This document shows positions 14,865-23,371 of a DNA stretch of 49,624 nt, piece after piece. Source of the DNA: Pseudorhodobacter sp. E13 (GTDB taxonomy: Bacteria; Pseudomonadota; Alphaproteobacteria; Rhodobacterales; Rhodobacteraceae). The position numbers were made by a program, and so were the translations under genes. The DNA lies in the NCBI RefSeq assembly GCF_003991405.1, contig NZ_RPEN01000142.1, forward strand, positions 1 to 49,624, read 5' to 3'. The notes under the pieces are model-generated. The model worked only from the letters and a program-made list of their open reading frames with translations. It was not told the DNA's origin and did not search any database. Each line of letters starts with the position of its first letter. Positions within the stretch are counted from its first letter, which is position 1.

Positions 14865-16010
14865 ATGCCTGCCGACGAAGCCACCAAGGTTGATCCGTCA
14901 CGGCGCGCCTTGCTCGTCGCAGGTTTGGCCGCTGCCGGTGGTGCTGCCATTGCCGCCGGCACGGCACGGTCGCAGACTGCCCCTGACCCGATGGCAGGCC
15001 ATGACATGTCGGCCATGTCGACCGATCCATACGCTGCACCGATGTCGGGCATGGCGCATGGCAACATGACCACCGTGGGCCGCGTCGATCACGCCGGAAA
15101 CGGGTTCGATCCGTCGTCGATGCTGACCGACTGGTACACCGGAACGACCGAGCTGCTGCCCGACGGACGTACCCTGCGCACCTTCGAGGTCTCTGCCATC
15201 GACCGGGAGATCGAGATCGCGCCCGGCATCGTCTTTCCCGCCTGGACCTTCAATGGCCGTGTCCCCGGCCCCGCGCTTCGCGCCAAGGAAGGCGAGAAGC
15301 TGCGGATCATCTTCCGCAACTACGGCTCGCACCCGCATTCGATGCACTTCCATGGCATCCATTCGGCGCGGATGGACGGCGTTCCCGGGGCCGGATTGAT
15401 CGGCCCGGGGGAGGAGTTCGTCTATGAGTTCGACGCCAAGCCATTCGGCTGCCATCTTTACCACTGCCACGCACTGCCGCTGAAGCGGCACATGCACAAG
15501 GGCATGTACGGCCTGTTCGTGATTGACCCCGACCCCGCTCGGCAGGCCGATCCGGCTCTTGCGACTGTTGCCGCCTCGCGGCTGTTCGGAAGTCCCGAGA
15601 ACGCCAATTGGCAGGAACTGGCAATGGTGATGAACGCCTTCGACACCAATTTCGACGGTGGCAACGAGGTCTATGCCGTAAACACCGTGGGCCAAGCCTA
15701 CATGAACGTGCCGATCCGCATCGACAAGACCCGGCCCGTGCGCATCTATCTCGTCAACGTGACGGAGTTCGATCCGATCAACTCGTTTCATCTGCACGCG
15801 AATTTCTTCGACTACTACGACACCGGCACGCAATTGACGCCTACTTTGCGGACGGTCGATCTGATCATGCAGTGCCAGGCACAGCGCGGCATTCTCGAGT
15901 TCAGTTTTTCCGACCACGAGGACGGCATGTACATGTTCCACGCCCACCAGTCCGAGTTCACGGAACTTGGCTGGGTCGGCATGTTCGACGTTCGGGGACC
16001 AGAGGCATGA
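14865..16010 (+). CDS. periplasmic two-domain-like multicopper oxidase
   Basis: A 381-residue multicopper oxidase, shorter than the three-domain enzyme at 4894. A Tat-like signal (PSRRALLVAGLAAAGGAAIAAG) precedes a Met/His-rich stretch (AGHDMSAMS, APMSGMAHGNM). Copper motifs: HSMHFHG, CHLYHCHALPLKRHMHKGM, INSFHLHANFF and MFHAHQSEFTELGWVGMF. The substrate cannot be told from sequence; divergence from an MntR-like regulator and linkage to ZIP suggest Mn(II) or Fe(II) oxidation. Its stop overlaps the ZIP start (ATGA). Confidence 0.9.
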   Translation: MPADEATKVDPSRRALLVAGLAAAGGAAIAAGTARSQTAPDPMAGHDMSAMSTDPYAAPMSGMAHGNMTTVGRVDHAGNGFDPSSMLTDWYTGTTELLPDGRTLRTFEVSAIDREIEIAPGIVFPAWTFNGRVPGPALRAKEGEKLRIIFRNYGSHPHSMHFHGIHSARMDGVPGAGLIGPGEEFVYEFDAKPFGCHLYHCHALPLKRHMHKGMYGLFVIDPDPARQADPALATVAASRLFGSPENANWQELAMVMNAFDTNFDGGNEVYAVNTVGQAYMNVPIRIDKTRPVRIYLVNVTEFDPINSFHLHANFFDYYDTGTQLTPTLRTVDLIMQCQAQRGILEFSFSDHEDGMYMFHAHQSEFTELGWVGMFDVRGPEA

Positions 16011-17188
16011 GTGACCAAAGCCAGCCCACCCGCCCCACTGCGATCCGACTTCTTCTGGTCCTTCTTCCGTTGGCTGCCATTCTTGGCTCATTCGTCTGGA
16101 TCGCCTCGCTTGATCCCTTGCGCAGTTTCAACAACGGTGCCCCACCAGTTGAGTCGCTGACGGTTGAGCGGACCATTCTCGATCAGACCGGCATCCAGAT
16201 TCTCGTGCGTGCGGGCGGGTCGGAGGCGATGCAGATCGCCCAGGTTGCGGTTGATGACGCCTATTGGAGCTTCACGCAGAATCCGCCGGGGCCGATTGCG
16301 CGCGGTAGTGCCGTCTGGGTGCAGATCCCCTACCCTTGGGTTCTGGGGGAGGCACATCATGTTGCTCTGGTATCGAACACAGGCACCGTGTTCGGACACG
16401 AAATCGCCGTAGCGGTGCCGACGCCGAAGGCCACGGCGGGACAGTTCCGCATGCAGGCGCTGGTGGGAGCACTGGTCGGATTGCTGCCGGTAGCGCTCGG
16501 TCTGATGTTCTACCCGGCCATGCGCGGCTTTGGCACGACCGGCATGAACTTCGTGCTCGCGCTTACGGTCGGGATGCTGGCCTTCCTGCTTCTGGACATG
16601 ATGGGCGAGGCCACGGAACTGGCAGCCGAAGCGGCAGCGATGTTCCAAGGTTCTGCCATGGTTTGGCTATCGGCGCTGGCTAGTTTCCTTCTGTTGATGG
16701 CCATCGGGCGCTGGCGTGGGCGACCTGAGGGGCTGGCATTGGCCTTCTACATCGCGCTCGGAATCGGTCTGCACAACTTTGGTGAGGGGCTGGCCATCGG
16801 CGGCGCGTTCGCCGCCGGTGCAGCTGGCTTGGGTACATTTCTCGTCCTCGGTTTTGCCCTGCACAACGTGACCGAAGGCATCGGCATTGCCGCACCAATG
16901 CTGCGCATCCGCCCCCCGCTTTGGAGCTTTGCTGCGCTGACCCTGCTGGCGGGTGGACCGGCTGTGATCGGCATCTGGGTTGGCAGCCTCGCCTACGCGC
17001 CTCAATGGTCAGCCTTGGCACTTGCGGTCGGTGCCGGTGCCATCCTGCAGGTGATGGTCGAGGTTACGGCCTATCTGCAACGACAGAACTCCGATCGGCT
17101 GGCGATCCTGTTCTCTCCGGCCGTCCTTGGAGGCTTCCTTGGAGGAATTGCCTTCATGTATGTGACGGCAGCACTAATCAAAGTATGA
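16007..17188 (+). CDS. ZIP-family metal transporter with N-terminal periplasmic domain
   Basis: A 393-residue protein. A first membrane span (residues 12-34) is followed by about 110 residues predicted outside the membrane (to about 145), then a ZIP transporter core. The core has the paired metal-site motifs HNFGEG (256-261) and HNVTEG (286-291). ZIP proteins import Zn, Mn or Fe. The extra domain of about 110 residues between the first span and the core is not part of standard ZIP proteins. The start is fixed by the ATGA overlap with the oxidase stop. Translational coupling to a multicopper oxidase and linkage to mntR favour manganese. Confidence 0.88.
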   Translation: MSDQSQPTRPTAIRLLLVLLPLAAILGSFVWIASLDPLRSFNNGAPPVESLTVERTILDQTGIQILVRAGGSEAMQIAQVAVDDAYWSFTQNPPGPIARGSAVWVQIPYPWVLGEAHHVALVSNTGTVFGHEIAVAVPTPKATAGQFRMQALVGALVGLLPVALGLMFYPAMRGFGTTGMNFVLALTVGMLAFLLLDMMGEATELAAEAAAMFQGSAMVWLSALASFLLLMAIGRWRGRPEGLALAFYIALGIGLHNFGEGLAIGGAFAAGAAGLGTFLVLGFALHNVTEGIGIAAPMLRIRPPLWSFAALTLLAGGPAVIGIWVGSLAYAPQWSALALAVGAGAILQVMVEVTAYLQRQNSDRLAILFSPAVLGGFLGGIAFMYVTAALIKV

Positions 17189-17260
17189 TTCATCCGGCAA
17201 TCGGCCGTAGAGCTATGGCCGGGTTCACGCTCGCGGCGACACAACAAGCAGGGATATTCG

Positions 17261-17635
17261 ATGTCAAGGATTGAAAATTATGGGACAGAAGAACCGAGCG
17301 ATACCTCAAGGCCGACTGCCACCACCACGACCGGCCTCGTGAGAAAAGGTCGGCCAGTCTTTGTTACTGTCGCTCTTCTGGCACTCGGGGCCTGCACCGT
17401 TCCAATCGATCAGGCCACCGACAAGTCCACGGGATTTCTCAAGGAACTGCCCGAAGGTGTCGCGCTGATTGCTGCACCTTATCAGAATCTTGAGGAAGTG
17501 ATCCTGAAGCCTGAGGATGGTTGCTATTGGTACCGGCATGTCGGGCCTGTTGAAACGACAATGTTGCCGTTGCGAACGGTCGAAGGAAGGCCAATCTGCA
17601 CACAGGTTTCCGCCAAACCCGCCGTTTCGAGCTGA
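17261..17635 (+). CDS. probable lipoprotein, unknown function
   Basis: A 124-residue protein with a hydrophobic segment ending in a lipobox, ALLALGAC, near residue 45. The mature part has the conserved-looking block CYWYRHVGPVETTMLPLRT and a second Cys (GRPIC). The N-terminal extension before the signal is long for a lipoprotein; a GTG at 17339 would give a more usual signal but has no clear ribosome binding site. It would be a substrate for the LspA and Lnt enzymes encoded nearby. The 125 bases after it, up to the convergent transpeptidase, contain nothing clear. Confidence 0.65.
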   Translation: MSRIENYGTEEPSDTSRPTATTTTGLVRKGRPVFVTVALLALGACTVPIDQATDKSTGFLKELPEGVALIAAPYQNLEEVILKPEDGCYWYRHVGPVETTMLPLRTVEGRPICTQVSAKPAVSS

Positions 17636-17760
17636 CAGCACCGCTGCCAAGGCTGCTCGCGGTCAGCGAGAACAGAAAACCGCGTGTCAGCGACGTGATT
17701 GTAGGTAGGTCGACCTTGCGCGTCCGGCGTTGAGTGAACCGAAGGCCCATGCGATTCCCA

Positions 17761-18426
17761 TTAGCTGGTGGTCGCCACGTTCCCCTCTTCTGCGGGATAG
17801 AGATAAGCGGTAACGCCAGTCTCTACCTTGTCGAACAGATCATTGATATGTGGCATGACCATGCGCACGCAGCCTGAACTTGCTCGGCTTCCAATCGAAC
17901 GTGGAAGCGGCGTCCCGTGGATCCGTAAATAAGTATCGCGGTCGCCGACGAAAAGATAAAGAGCCCGCGATCCCAGGGCGTTGGCCGGGCCGGGGTCCAT
18001 GCCATCTGCGAACTTCGCATATATTTCGGGCTCGCGTTCGATCATGGCTGGCGTCGGGGTCCAGCTCGGCCACTTTGCCTTGCGCCGGATTGTATATGTT
18101 CCAGGCTCGTAAAGACCGTCCCGGCCAATCGCGACGCCGTAGCGCATCGCCGTGCCGTCGGCCTGAATGTGATAGAGATATCGCGCAATTGCGTCGACAT
18201 GGATATCGCCTGGCACCAACCCGACGCGCGCTTCGACGCGGGTCGGAAGGAGCCGAGGATGCAATCCCCATGGGTTTGTCGTTGCGGCATCATAGCCTAA
18301 TGGGGTGACCTCAGCATCCCAGGCCGCCCACTGGTCTTGCCGGTGCGATGAAGCAAAAGCCGGGGCGGAAATCGGTGCCGAAAACAATGTGGCTGTCGTT
18401 GCAATGAAGTGGCGTCGTGTGAACAT
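17761..18426 (-). CDS. L,D-transpeptidase (YkuD domain), copy 1
   Basis: A 221-residue protein with a Tat/Sec-type signal (MFTRRHFIATTATLFSAP). The YkuD catalytic motif is IHGTPLPRSIGSRASSGCVRM, with the active Cys in SSGCVRM and a His in IHGT. These enzymes make 3-3 cross-links in peptidoglycan or attach lipoproteins to it. Strong similarity to the copy at 24304 is visible in ERKAKWPSW-like, YAKFADG and GARALYL blocks. The start at 18426 is chosen over a long N-terminal extension because it begins the signal peptide. It converges with the lipoprotein gene. Confidence 0.9.
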   Translation of the reverse strand: MFTRRHFIATTATLFSAPISAPAFASSHRQDQWAAWDAEVTPLGYDAATTNPWGLHPRLLPTRVEARVGLVPGDIHVDAIARYLYHIQADGTAMRYGVAIGRDGLYEPGTYTIRRKAKWPSWTPTPAMIEREPEIYAKFADGMDPGPANALGSRALYLFVGDRDTYLRIHGTPLPRSIGSRASSGCVRMVMPHINDLFDKVETGVTAYLYPAEEGNVATTS

Positions 18427-18641
18427 GAGCTTGGCCCTCTTCTGAGTACTGCGGCGCAAAACCGTCGATTGCACCTTCTCCCTCAAACATTCCGTCAAGA
18501 AAAGCGCGCCTGATGTCCAGTCAAGTCTGTGTGACCGGACACCTGTTGTTATGGTCGAGCCGTTTCGCAGCCTGCATGGGCAAGGAAATCATGCGATGTT
18601 TCACATCGGCCTGACAATGCCGTGATGCATCAAAACACTTG

Positions 18642-18672
18642 TTGCACCTCTAGTTGCTAGAGCAGCTAGCCA
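18642..18672 (+). promoter_or_regulatory. MerR-type promoter of lnt
   Basis: TTGCAC (18642-18647), a 19-bp spacer and TAGCCA (18667-18672). The spacer carries the near-perfect dyad CTCTAGTTGCTAGAG. The predicted transcript start is near 18679, about 15 bases before the lnt GTG. Confidence 0.8.
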
Positions 18673-18693
18673 TCCTGATGAAAACTGGAGTCG

Positions 18694-20265
18694 GTGTCAA
18701 GGTTGGCCACATCGGAGGAACATAGGATTTCGAGCAGGACGAACCTGCGAGGCTTGGCGGGCCTGGCATCCTATGTCCTGGCTGGAGCCTGCATTGTCTT
18801 GGCCCTGCCGCCGTACTCGATCCTGCCACTTGCGCTGATCGCTTTCGCTGTGCTGGCCGTGTTGGTGCGTGGCGCATCCGGTTTCGCCGCGTTCAGGCTG
18901 GGATATTTCTTTGGCCTCGGTCAATTCCTGCCCGGGCTGTTCTGGATCACCGAAAGTTTTCAGGTTGAGGCGGACCGATTCGGTTGGCTGGCTCTGCCGG
19001 CGGTGTTTGGCCTTTCCGCGCTTCTCTCGGTCTTTCCTGCCATGGCCTGCGCTTTGACGGCACGGATGGAACGCGCCGGATTGCCGTTGGCGCTTTCGAT
19101 GGCAACAAGCTGGACCGCCACGGAGTGGCTGCGAGGGCATGTACTCACCGGGTTTCCCTGGAACCTGGCTGCCTACACACTGTCTGATTGGCCGATCGCC
19201 GCGCAGGCTTCCTCTGTCGTTGGAAGCTATGGGCTGGGGTTTCTTCTCGTGCTCTGCGCCGCACTTGCCGGACTGGCCTTTGTCTCGGCCGACAAAGGGA
19301 AACGTATCGGCCGCCTCGCCAGCGCGGGCGCAATCGCCTTGTCGGTGACCGCATTTGGTGCAGTGCGTTTGCTGCTCGCCGATGTGCCGTCAGAGCGCGG
19401 CGCGCAAATCCGTGTCGTTCAACCGAACATCGCGCAAAGTGCAAAGTGGGATGATGCCGCACGAAACGCGAACATCTTGAAACTCATCGCACTTTCGGCC
19501 CGGCCCGGCGACTTCGACATCCTGCTCTGGCCAGAAACCGCTTGGCCAGGGTTCCTGGCAGAGGATGCGGGCGCAAGGGTGATGTTGGGCTGGCTTTTGC
19601 CCGAAACCGGCGTCTTGCTGACAGGCAGCCCGGAAAGGGAGGAAACCGGGGCCGAAACAGTCTACCGGAATGCCGTGCTTGCTATCTCTTCCGACGGTAC
19701 CATTCTGACGCGCTATGCCAAACATCATCTCGTTCCGTTCGGTGAGTACATTCCGTGGCGCAACCTTTTGCCCCTCCAGCGTCTGGTTCAATCGCTCGGA
19801 GACTTCACGCCGGGGCCAGGGCCCCGGACACTGGCGTTCGGCCCGCACCCCTATGCGGGGATCGCTATCTGCTATGAGATCATTTTTCCCGGACATGTCG
19901 TCGATGATGCGATCAGACCGGACTGGATCTTCAACGCGACAAACGACGCCTGGTTCGGTGCTTCAATCGGGCCGTGGCAGCATTTGGCATCTGCCCGGAT
20001 GCGGGCCATCGAAGAGGGCCTGCCTCTCGTCCGGGCCGCCAACACGGGAATCTCGGCGGTGGTTGATGCTTACGGGGCAACATTGGCAATGCTCGAAATC
20101 GACACTTCAGGCGTCATCGACATCCGCTTGCCCCGCCCATTGCCCGCAACCATCTACGCCCGCCTCGGAGACTGGGCGCTTCTCATTCTGATCCTCACTT
20201 CATGGGCCATTTGTGGCTACTGGGCCCTGCGGCAACAGACAAACCTGAAAGGTGCATCGACATGA
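18694..20265 (+). CDS. lnt: apolipoprotein N-acyltransferase
   Basis: A 523-residue membrane enzyme that adds the third acyl chain to lipoproteins. Six or so N-terminal spans precede a nitrilase-fold domain with catalytic Glu in LWPETAWPG, Lys in AKHHLVPFGEYIPW and Cys in GIAICYEIIFPG. The GTG at 18694 follows GGAG closely and lies just after the MerR-type promoter; a better Shine-Dalgarno (GGAGG) lies further in, but no ordinary start codon follows it. With lspA, this gives two of the three lipoprotein maturation enzymes under related metal-type promoters. It is probably additional to a chromosomal copy. Confidence 0.93.
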   Translation: MSRLATSEEHRISSRTNLRGLAGLASYVLAGACIVLALPPYSILPLALIAFAVLAVLVRGASGFAAFRLGYFFGLGQFLPGLFWITESFQVEADRFGWLALPAVFGLSALLSVFPAMACALTARMERAGLPLALSMATSWTATEWLRGHVLTGFPWNLAAYTLSDWPIAAQASSVVGSYGLGFLLVLCAALAGLAFVSADKGKRIGRLASAGAIALSVTAFGAVRLLLADVPSERGAQIRVVQPNIAQSAKWDDAARNANILKLIALSARPGDFDILLWPETAWPGFLAEDAGARVMLGWLLPETGVLLTGSPEREETGAETVYRNAVLAISSDGTILTRYAKHHLVPFGEYIPWRNLLPLQRLVQSLGDFTPGPGPRTLAFGPHPYAGIAICYEIIFPGHVVDDAIRPDWIFNATNDAWFGASIGPWQHLASARMRAIEEGLPLVRAANTGISAVVDAYGATLAMLEIDTSGVIDIRLPRPLPATIYARLGDWALLILILTSWAICGYWALRQQTNLKGAST

Positions 20266-20435
20266 TCGGGCCGCTCTTCGCAATCATCGGGTTCATTTGG
20301 GGTTACCTCGTTGCGCGGCGGCGGGGCGGAAGGACCCTCGACCGCTTGCAGTATGGCGCAGCCTTCGCCATCGCCTTCGGGCTGTTCGGCACCCTCCTTG
20401 GAATCGCCCTCGCAAGGTATCTTGGGGCAGCCTGA
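20262..20435 (+). CDS. 57-residue two-span membrane protein
   Basis: The start overlaps the lnt stop (ATGA). The product has two hydrophobic segments (IGPLFAIIGFIWGYLV and AAFAIAFGLFGTLLGIAL) joined by a basic loop ARRRGGRTLDRLQ, and it ends RYLGAA. No family is recognised. Translational coupling suggests it assists Lnt or shares its regulation. The next MerR-type promoter begins 45 bases after its stop. Confidence 0.65.
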   Translation: MIGPLFAIIGFIWGYLVARRRGGRTLDRLQYGAAFAIAFGLFGTLLGIALARYLGAA

Positions 20436-20479
20436 TCGGCGAAACCTTGCCGGTCCCGAGATCCTCACCCATTTGTTGG

Positions 20480-20510
20480 TTGAACCTCTAGTTGCTCGAG
20501 GTTCTAGACG
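20480..20510 (+). promoter_or_regulatory. MerR-type promoter of SCO1-PCu(A)C-M23 operon
   Basis: TTGAAC (20480-20485), a 19-bp spacer and TAGACG (20505-20510). The spacer holds the dyad CTCTAG-TTG-CTCGAG. The predicted transcript start is near 20517, so the SCO1 start is placed at 20540 and not at the in-frame ATG at 20492, which lies within the promoter. Confidence 0.78.
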
Positions 20511-20539
20511 GCACTCTGTTCTCATCGTCTGGACTGTTC

Positions 20540-21133
20540 ATGCGCCTTCGTTCTTTTCAAATCGTCCTTTGGATCGCCGCTACGGCGGCGGTCATCGCTT
20601 TCGCGGCAGTCCGATGGGGGCCGGCATTGGACGACACCGCAGCAGCAGCGCCTGCCTTCCCGACTGCATTCGCGCTGGCCGACAGCGAAGGGCGCATGCG
20701 CACGACGGACGAATTCCGAGGAAAGTTCCTGTTGGTGTTCTTCGGCTTTACAAGCTGCCCGGATGTCTGTCCGACGACGCTCTCCGAAGTCGCGCAGGTC
20801 ATGGATGATCTTGGATCTGACGCGGGATCGGTGCAGCCGATTTTTATTTCGATCGATCCCGAACGGGACAGGCGTCTGGGGCTGGCCGACTACACCAAGG
20901 CCTTTCATCCAGCGATCCTCGGTCTGGCAGGAAGCGAAGAAGAAACAGAGGCTGCGGCCGCAAGCTTCAAGATTTTCTACGAGCGGGAGGCCGACTCCTC
21001 ATCGCCGGATGGTTACACAATGGCGCACAGTTCTGGCCTCTATCTGATCGGCCCGGATGGCGCGTGGCTACGTCAATTCACCTACGGCACCCCTGCGGCC
21101 GAAATCCTCTCCGACCTTCAATCGAGACTTTGA
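20540..21133 (+). CDS. SCO1/SenC family protein, second copy
   Basis: A 197-residue protein with an N-terminal anchor (FQIVLWIAATAAVIAFAAV). The SCO motif is FFGFTSCPDVCPTTL and the distal His lies in YTMAHSSGLYL. This is closer to the classical SCO1 proteins than the copy at 1085. It probably loads copper into cytochrome oxidase CuA together with the PCu(A)C protein three bases downstream. The ribosome binding site is weak. Confidence 0.9.
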   Translation: MRLRSFQIVLWIAATAAVIAFAAVRWGPALDDTAAAAPAFPTAFALADSEGRMRTTDEFRGKFLLVFFGFTSCPDVCPTTLSEVAQVMDDLGSDAGSVQPIFISIDPERDRRLGLADYTKAFHPAILGLAGSEEETEAAAASFKIFYEREADSSSPDGYTMAHSSGLYLIGPDGAWLRQFTYGTPAAEILSDLQSRL

Positions 21134-21136
21134 CCC

Positions 21137-21610
21137 ATGAAACACTTCCTTCTTGCCGCAGCATTGGGCCTATCTGCGCCTGCCGCGATGGCCTGCGAGA
21201 CTGTCACCATCGGCGATCTGACCATTGAGCACGCCTGGTCCAAGGCGACACTCGGCGCGGCGCGTCCCGGCGTCTTCTATGTGGAGATCACGAACACCGG
21301 ATCGACCGACGACGCGCTTGTTGGCATATCATCGCCAGCAGCCGGCATGCCAATGTTGCACGAGACCGTGGTACAAGATGGCATCGCATCGATGCCACAT
21401 GCAATGTCGATCCCAGTGCCGGCCGGTCAGGGCGTGCAGCTTTCGCCTGGCGGATACCATGGCATGCTGATGGGACTGACTACAGCCCTCAAGGAGGGCG
21501 ACAGCTTCCCGGTTACCCTGTCCTTCGAAAAGGCTGGTGAGGTTACCGTAAACGTCGACGTCCTGTCCTTGCGTGCGGAGGGTCCGGATTGCGCCGACGC
21601 AGGGCAATAA
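21137..21610 (+). CDS. PCu(A)C copper chaperone
   Basis: A 157-residue periplasmic protein with a signal peptide (HFLLAAALGLSAPAAMA). The Cu(I)-binding residues of the family are visible: MPMLHETVV near residue 72, MPHAM, and YHGMLMGL, matching the H-M and H-x-M spacing. PCu(A)C hands copper to SCO or directly to CuA. It lies between two SCO1 genes and overlaps the second by 22 bases, which supports a joint copper delivery pathway. Confidence 0.92.
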   Translation: MKHFLLAAALGLSAPAAMACETVTIGDLTIEHAWSKATLGAARPGVFYVEITNTGSTDDALVGISSPAAGMPMLHETVVQDGIASMPHAMSIPVPAGQGVQLSPGGYHGMLMGLTTALKEGDSFPVTLSFEKAGEVTVNVDVLSLRAEGPDCADAGQ

Positions 21611-22191
21611 TACTTGGTGCCGGAGGGGCAGTCGGAGCCGTCGCCTTCATGTTGGGCGTCGGGGCCTATCGCACGCGCAATCTGCCAACCGGCAGCGAAC
21701 TTCTGCCCCTGCCAATCGGCGAGATGACCTGGACACTGACTGATCACCTTGGCCGATCAGTCAGACCGAAGGACTGGGCTGGTCGCCCGACCATAGTGTT
21801 CTTTGGCTTCACATGGTGCCCGGACGTCTGTCCGACCACATTGAGCGACATATCTCTCTGGCTCGAGGAACTGGGTGCTGACGCCGATCGCATGATTGTT
21901 GCGTTGATTTCGGTCGATCCGGAGCGTGACACGCCCGACGTCCTTGCGGATTACGTCAGCAACTTCGATCCACGCATCATGGGGTTGACGGGATCTGCTG
22001 ACGAGGTCGCGCAGGCCGCCGCAGATTTTCGCGCAACCTATCGCCGCGTCGACAAGGACGCCGGTGATTACACGATGGACCATACCGCCGGTGTGTTCCT
22101 GTTCCACCCCGATGGGCGCTTCGCCAGCATCATCGACTTTCACGAGGACCGGCGCTTCGCCGTTCCCAAAATCCGCCGAACCCTCAGTTGA
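21589..22191 (+). CDS. SCO1/SenC family protein, third copy
   Basis: A 200-residue membrane-anchored protein (RRRRAIILGAGGAVGAVAFMLGVG). The motif FFGFTWCPDVCPTTL and His in YTMDHTAGVFLF are typical of SCO1. The start is TTG, inside the end of the PCu(A)C gene. It shares the CPDVCPTTLS block with the copy at 20540, so tandem duplication around the chaperone gene is likely. Confidence 0.9.
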   Translation: MRRRRAIILGAGGAVGAVAFMLGVGAYRTRNLPTGSELLPLPIGEMTWTLTDHLGRSVRPKDWAGRPTIVFFGFTWCPDVCPTTLSDISLWLEELGADADRMIVALISVDPERDTPDVLADYVSNFDPRIMGLTGSADEVAQAAADFRATYRRVDKDAGDYTMDHTAGVFLFHPDGRFASIIDFHEDRRFAVPKIRRTLS

Positions 22192-22207
22192 AAGGTCATT
22201 CTGCCAG

Positions 22208-23371
22208 ATGATCCGCTCCGCATTTCTGATTCTTACTCTCGCGTCATTCGCCCCGCTCCAGGCAGCGGCCGATCCTACGACGGCACATTTGCCAGCGGCG
22301 TTCGAAGCCACAATCGCCCCCGGTGACACTTTGGACAGCGTCCTTGGTCATGCGGGAATCCCCGCGACGATCCGGGCAGAAGCCGCACTGTCACTTTCGG
22401 GAGTCTATGACCTGACCGACCTGCGACCTGGTCACCGGATCGAATGGACTGCGGCGTCCGGGGATCCAGGATCGCTGAAACGCCTGTCGCTCTTCGTGGA
22501 AGATGGTGTGGAGATCGCTCTCACCTTCGACGGGCCGATTGCGGCACGACGGCTTGACCCACCGATTCGTGAGACGGACCGGCGGGAGACCTTGACCCTC
22601 GACGGCACCCTTTACGACGCCTTGATGGCGCGAAATGCACCGGAACGCTTTGCGGTTGACCTGACGGCACTTCTTGCGGGCCAGGTCGATTTCAGGCGCG
22701 ACCTCAAAGGTGGAGAGACCTTCGCGCTGGTCTGGCAGGAAGATCAGCTTCCCGATGGCAGCATCGCGGGAGAGCCGCGCCTGAATTACGCGCGGCTGGA
22801 GCTAACGGATCGCGTCCTCGAACTCGTTGCGACCGAAGCCGCAGGCCCGGTCATCGTCTTTGAAGATGGCGAAGCCGTGCAGCGTTCAGCGGCACCCATC
22901 CTTGGTGCACGACTGTCGTCCGTCTTCGGCCGCCGGAACCATCCCGTATTGGGTGGGGTTCGCATGCATACCGGGATCGACTATGCGGCGCCCGTGGGAA
23001 CCGAAGTCTCAGCGACCGGCGCCGGGAGGGTGATCTTTGCGGGCACTATCCGAGGCTATGGCACCACGATCGACATTGATCACGGTGGCGGGGTCGTCAC
23101 GCGATATGCACATCTGTCCGAAATTGCTGAAGACGTTCGCGTGGGGTCGCGGGTCAAGGCTGGAGATGAGATTGGCGCGGTGGGGTCGACAGGGCTCGTG
23201 AGCGGCCCCAACCTTCACTACGAAGTTCGTGTCGACGGCAGACCGGTCGACCCTAAGGACCAGGACGCCTTGCCGGAACAGGAGATTGCTTCGGCAGATG
23301 ATCTCAATGCGCTCGCCACCTGGCGCAGCGAAACTGGCTTCATTTCAGGAACTGACGGAGAACGCGGATGA
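22208..23371 (+). CDS. M23-family peptidoglycan endopeptidase
   Basis: A 387-residue secreted protein. A signal peptide (SAFLILTLASFAPLQAAA) is followed by a LysM- or OapA-like region (APGDTLDSVLGHAGIP) and a C-terminal LytM domain. Zinc motifs are MHTGIDYAAP (Hx3D), TRYAHLSEI and NLHYEVRVDG. These metalloproteases cut peptidoglycan cross-links. It follows the third SCO1 gene by 16 bases and overlaps DUF411, so it belongs to the copper operon. A zinc peptidase acting on the wall, under a metal-type promoter, fits the envelope theme of this region. Confidence 0.92.
   Translation: MIRSAFLILTLASFAPLQAAADPTTAHLPAAFEATIAPGDTLDSVLGHAGIPATIRAEAALSLSGVYDLTDLRPGHRIEWTAASGDPGSLKRLSLFVEDGVEIALTFDGPIAARRLDPPIRETDRRETLTLDGTLYDALMARNAPERFAVDLTALLAGQVDFRRDLKGGETFALVWQEDQLPDGSIAGEPRLNYARLELTDRVLELVATEAAGPVIVFEDGEAVQRSAAPILGARLSSVFGRRNHPVLGGVRMHTGIDYAAPVGTEVSATGAGRVIFAGTIRGYGTTIDIDHGGGVVTRYAHLSEIAEDVRVGSRVKAGDEIGAVGSTGLVSGPNLHYEVRVDGRPVDPKDQDALPEQEIASADDLNALATWRSETGFISGTDGERG

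Noticed and set aside
17439-17750. Minus-strand frame across the lipoprotein gene and the gap after it
   Set aside because: It overlaps most of the lipoprotein gene, has no ribosome binding site and gives no recognisable protein.
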